From: an uncultured Gardnerella sp. | GTDB taxonomy: Bacteria > Actinomycetota > Actinomycetes > Actinomycetales > Bifidobacteriaceae | Assembly (NCBI GenBank): GCA_947254595.1 | Contig: CAMYED010000005.1 | Coordinates: 1 to 33,422, forward strand | Direction: 5' to 3' | Length of the DNA: 33,422 bases | In this document: positions 31,249 through 33,422 of the stretch, in pieces | How positions within the stretch are numbered: the stretch's first letter is position 1 | Layout of the letters: each line of letters opens with the position of its first letter | The notes under the pieces: model-generated | Databases searched by the model: none | What the model was told of the DNA's origin: nothing | Seen by the model: the letters and a program-made list of their open reading frames with translations, nothing else | Made by a program: the position numbers and the translations under genes

Positions 31249-32241
31249 TTAAATATCGCGATGCTTTTCAATAAAGTAGCCAATTGCGTACATAACTACA
31301 CCCCAAGCAAGAACCACTAAACCGGACTGCCACCATGTGAAAACATACGCGTTTGGTGGAAGTTGCGGCCCAGAATTAGCGGATGTACCTAAGAATTGGC
31401 TTACAGCATTGCCTGGCAAAAGCTGAATAAGTATTGCAGTCCACTTCGCAAAATTGCTTGCAAGCATAATAATGCCAACAATGGCCTGCAGAATCATCAC
31501 AGCTCCAATAACGCACATAATTCCGCCGGCAGTTGACTTGCAAATCATTCCAAAGCCGTAAGCCATCGCTGCAACAACAACCATAATTGCAGGAGAGCCA
31601 AGAAACAGAGTAAGAGGCAATTTCCACGCGTTGCTTCCAGATAATCCGGAAATGTTATCTCCCATAAAAGCTAATTCTGCAGCAGCTAAAGAAACTGTCA
31701 TTGCAATAAGTTGAGCTACAAAAACGTAGATTGCAACCGCAACAAATTTAGCCGTAAAGAACATACCCCTTCTAGGTACAGTCGTAAGAGAAGCCTGAAT
31801 TGAAGTCGTAGAATGTTCCGCAGTTACAGCAAGCACTGCAAAAATCGCCAAAACAATCAAAGATATAGAAGCAAAGCTAATAACTAAGCGGAAAATGCCT
31901 TCTTGAGATGCAATAAGGTCACTTTTATCGCTCGGCCCAACAGTAATTGCAGCACTTGATTTGCTACCAGCTGCACCATTGTTATTAACGTCAACTTTAG
32001 ACATTGCTTTCTGCACAAGCGCGATAATAAAACTAAAAATTACTGGCAAAACAATTGTTAATGCCATGCACCACCACGTAGACGCAAGCCCACGCAACTT
32101 AACAATTTCAGATTTAAGCGTGTGCATAAATGTAAGGCGTAAGTGCTGGGCGTTCATGCTGCGGCCTGTTTTATACGCGTTAGACTGACGTGCGTTAGAT
32201 TCAGAAGATTGCACTTGTTGATTTGCTACTTGCTCACTCAT
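31249..32241 (-). CDS. ABC-2 type transporter permease
   Basis: This 330-residue membrane protein has a hydrophilic Gln/Ser-rich N-terminus of about 50 residues and six predicted helices: MALTIVLPVIFSFIIALV, LVISFASISLIVLAIFAVLAV, AKFVAVAIYVFVAQLIAMTV, PAIMVVVAAMAYGFGMI, MCVIGAVMILQAIVGIIML and SGLVVLAWGVVMYAIGYF. The loop after helix 2 (EHSTTSIQASLTTVPRRG) is typical of bacitracin-export-like permeases. A large outer loop lies between helices 1 and 2. The start overlaps the stop of the ATPase gene (ATGA). The substrate is unknown; lipid, peptide or antibiotic export is possible. Confidence 0.9.
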   Translation of the reverse strand: MSEQVANQQVQSSESNARQSNAYKTGRSMNAQHLRLTFMHTLKSEIVKLRGLASTWWCMALTIVLPVIFSFIIALVQKAMSKVDVNNNGAAGSKSSAAITVGPSDKSDLIASQEGIFRLVISFASISLIVLAIFAVLAVTAEHSTTSIQASLTTVPRRGMFFTAKFVAVAIYVFVAQLIAMTVSLAAAELAFMGDNISGLSGSNAWKLPLTLFLGSPAIMVVVAAMAYGFGMICKSTAGGIMCVIGAVMILQAIVGIIMLASNFAKWTAILIQLLPGNAVSQFLGTSANSGPQLPPNAYVFTWWQSGLVVLAWGVVMYAIGYFIEKHRDI

Positions 32242-33242
32242 TTTGCACTCTCCTCATTGTTAGATTGCTCTACGTTTTGTCCACTCGGCTTCGAACCGCT
32301 GCTAGGAACCGCCTTCGTTACGTACTGCTCTTGGCCGTGAGTAAGAGCCAAATATGCTTCCTCAAGCGAAGCGTGCTCTTGATTTAGCTGATATACCAGA
32401 ATTTGATTATCTGCAATTTCGCGCGCAATCTGGTTGAGCTCGCATCCTGTTATTCTAAAAAGCTCGCCTTCTTGAACGTCTTGAGGAGTGCGAGTATCTG
32501 GCAAAATCTTGCATTCAGGATGATTCTGAGCAAGCACAGACTTCAGTTTTTCGCCTTCAGGCGTCACTAAACGTATAGCATGCTGAGAATGTGCGTCAAC
32601 AAAATCTTTTACTGTTGTGCGCTCCAAAATTTCGCCATGCGCAATAATAACCAAGTTATCTGCAGTAAGCGCAACTTCGCTCATTAAGTGCGAACTAAGT
32701 AGTATTGCTCTACCTTCGCTTGCGTAATATCTGCATAATTCGCGAACCCACTTAACGCCTTCTGGATCCAAACCGTTAATTGGCTCGTCCAAAATAAGAT
32801 TGTGCGGATCTGCTAAAAGTGCCGCCGCAATCGAAAGACGCTGGCTCATGCCGAGCGAGAAGGATCCCGCTTTGCGAGTTTTTACGCTAGTTAAACCAGT
32901 AATATCAATCACTTCGTCAACGCGCTTTTTTGATATTCCGTGAGTTAAAGCCAGCGAGTACAAGTGATTGTACGCCGTTCGGCCTCTGTGAGCAGACTTT
33001 GCGTCAAGAACTGCGCCAACTTCCGTCATTGGAGAGGCGATTTTTGCGTAAGGTTTTCCGTCAATAAGAGAAGTACCACTATTAGCATGAATAAGATTTA
33101 ACGCGCAACGCATGGTAGTAGATTTACCAGCGCCATTAGGACCTAAAAAGCCTGTAACTTTACCGTCTTCGGCGACGAAAGAAACGTCATTAAGCGCTGT
33201 TTTTTCGCCAAAACGCTTTGTAATATGTTGAAATTCTAACAT
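32238..33242 (-). CDS. ABC transporter ATP-binding protein (BcrA-like)
   Basis: This is a 334-residue ATPase. Walker A GPNGAGKS is at 34-41, the signature LGMSQR at 130-135 and Walker B LILDEPINGLDPEG from 149, with H-loop LLSSHLMSE. The signature is LGMSQ rather than LSGGQ, as usual in the BcrA/drug-exporter group. The C-terminal 110 residues form the accessory domain of that group and end in a Ser/Asn-rich tail. It is coupled to the permease, together making a two-gene exporter. The ATG at 33242 starts the family motif LEFQHITKRFG. Confidence 0.95.
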   Translation of the reverse strand: MLEFQHITKRFGEKTALNDVSFVAEDGKVTGFLGPNGAGKSTTMRCALNLIHANSGTSLIDGKPYAKIASPMTEVGAVLDAKSAHRGRTAYNHLYSLALTHGISKKRVDEVIDITGLTSVKTRKAGSFSLGMSQRLSIAAALLADPHNLILDEPINGLDPEGVKWVRELCRYYASEGRAILLSSHLMSEVALTADNLVIIAHGEILERTTVKDFVDAHSQHAIRLVTPEGEKLKSVLAQNHPECKILPDTRTPQDVQEGELFRITGCELNQIAREIADNQILVYQLNQEHASLEEAYLALTHGQEQYVTKAVPSSGSKPSGQNVEQSNNEESAK

Positions 33243-33285
33243 AAATTAACAGTATCACAAATAAAAAAAAAATACACATTAAATG

Positions 33286-33295
33286 TAAACGTTTA
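33286..33295. promoter_or_regulatory. TAAACGTTTA palindrome upstream of the ABC operon
   Basis: This ten-base perfect palindrome lies 43 nt before the ATPase start. The central CG resembles LacI-type operators, but it is short and may be chance. Confidence 0.25.
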
Positions 33296-33317
33296 TAAGT
33301 ACAGACTATTGCGTTTT

Positions 33318-33380
33318 GATTAATATTTTTGTTGAGATTCTGCTACCGGAATTCTAATTAATATTTTATTAAGATTCAGC
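33318..33380. repeat. Imperfect direct repeat upstream of the ABC operon
   Basis: Two copies of a roughly 25-bp sequence of the form ATTAATATTTT-GTTGAGATTCTGC (33318-33343 and 33356-33380) differ at a few positions. The rest of the right edge of the window (33243-33422) is AT-rich without a gene. Confidence 0.5.
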
Positions 33381-33422
33381 AATTTGGTGCTGCATGTTGC
33401 GCAATCCACGCGTGCATGGAAA

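Overview
The window looks like a chromosomal segment of Gardnerella (Bifidobacteriaceae, Actinobacteria). The strongest marker is a complete vaginolysin gene (29535-31085), the cholesterol-dependent cytolysin typical of that genus. The other genes are of actinobacterial or bifidobacterial type: a separate catalytic and regulatory aspartokinase, an actinobacterial Tad pilus locus, a Rho with a long Arg/Asp-rich insertion, a DUF2469 protein and a DUF5701-like protein. Base composition is moderately AT-rich, and nearly all genes lie on the minus strand. Only an aminotransferase (18521-19726) and vaginolysin are on the plus strand. No tRNA, rRNA, transposase, phage gene or CRISPR array was seen.

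Layout. 1-400: a gene-free, hairpin-rich element with inverted ends. 411-3597: a DUF5701-like protein, then the aspartate-family operon read on the minus strand as aspartokinase catalytic subunit, ACT regulatory subunit, aspartate-semialdehyde dehydrogenase. 3598-4024: a long spacer with a structured leader and a 4 x 52-bp repeat array. 4025-7039: recR and dnaX. 7130-12164: a compact Tad (Flp) pilus cluster read as tadZ/cpaE, tadA, tadB, tadC, flp, tadE, tadF. 12262-14639: a ClC antiporter and two CrcB fluoride-channel subunits. 14745-17221: purA and fba. 17420-19726: chorismate mutase and an Lrp regulator, divergent from a class I aminotransferase. 19923-21908: rho, preceded by a 628-bp spacer holding a second copy of the 52-bp array. 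22537-25476: an FAD oxidoreductase, DUF2469 protein and GNAT acetyltransferase. 25689-29062: gatC-gatA-gatB. 29535-31085: vaginolysin with its own promoter candidate and strong terminator. 31249-33242: a two-gene ABC exporter.

Most genes are housekeeping (amino-acid and purine synthesis, glycolysis, replication and repair, transcription termination, tRNA amidation). The host-interaction genes are vaginolysin (with an intact CD59-recognition motif) and the Tad pilus locus (surface attachment).

The most unusual structure is non-coding. Two spacers 18 kb apart (before ask and before rho) each hold exactly four degenerate 52-bp units. Each unit carries a dyad TTAC-N6-GTA(A/C/T), so eight dyads fall in two arrays with an exact 52-bp step, close to five helical turns. 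I do not recognise this as a named element. Other points are the 364-bp inverted-end element at the left edge, short tandem duplications throughout the tad locus, a 16-bp DnaA-box-containing sequence in front of both tadZ and flp, and an Ala at residue 477 of the vaginolysin undecapeptide.
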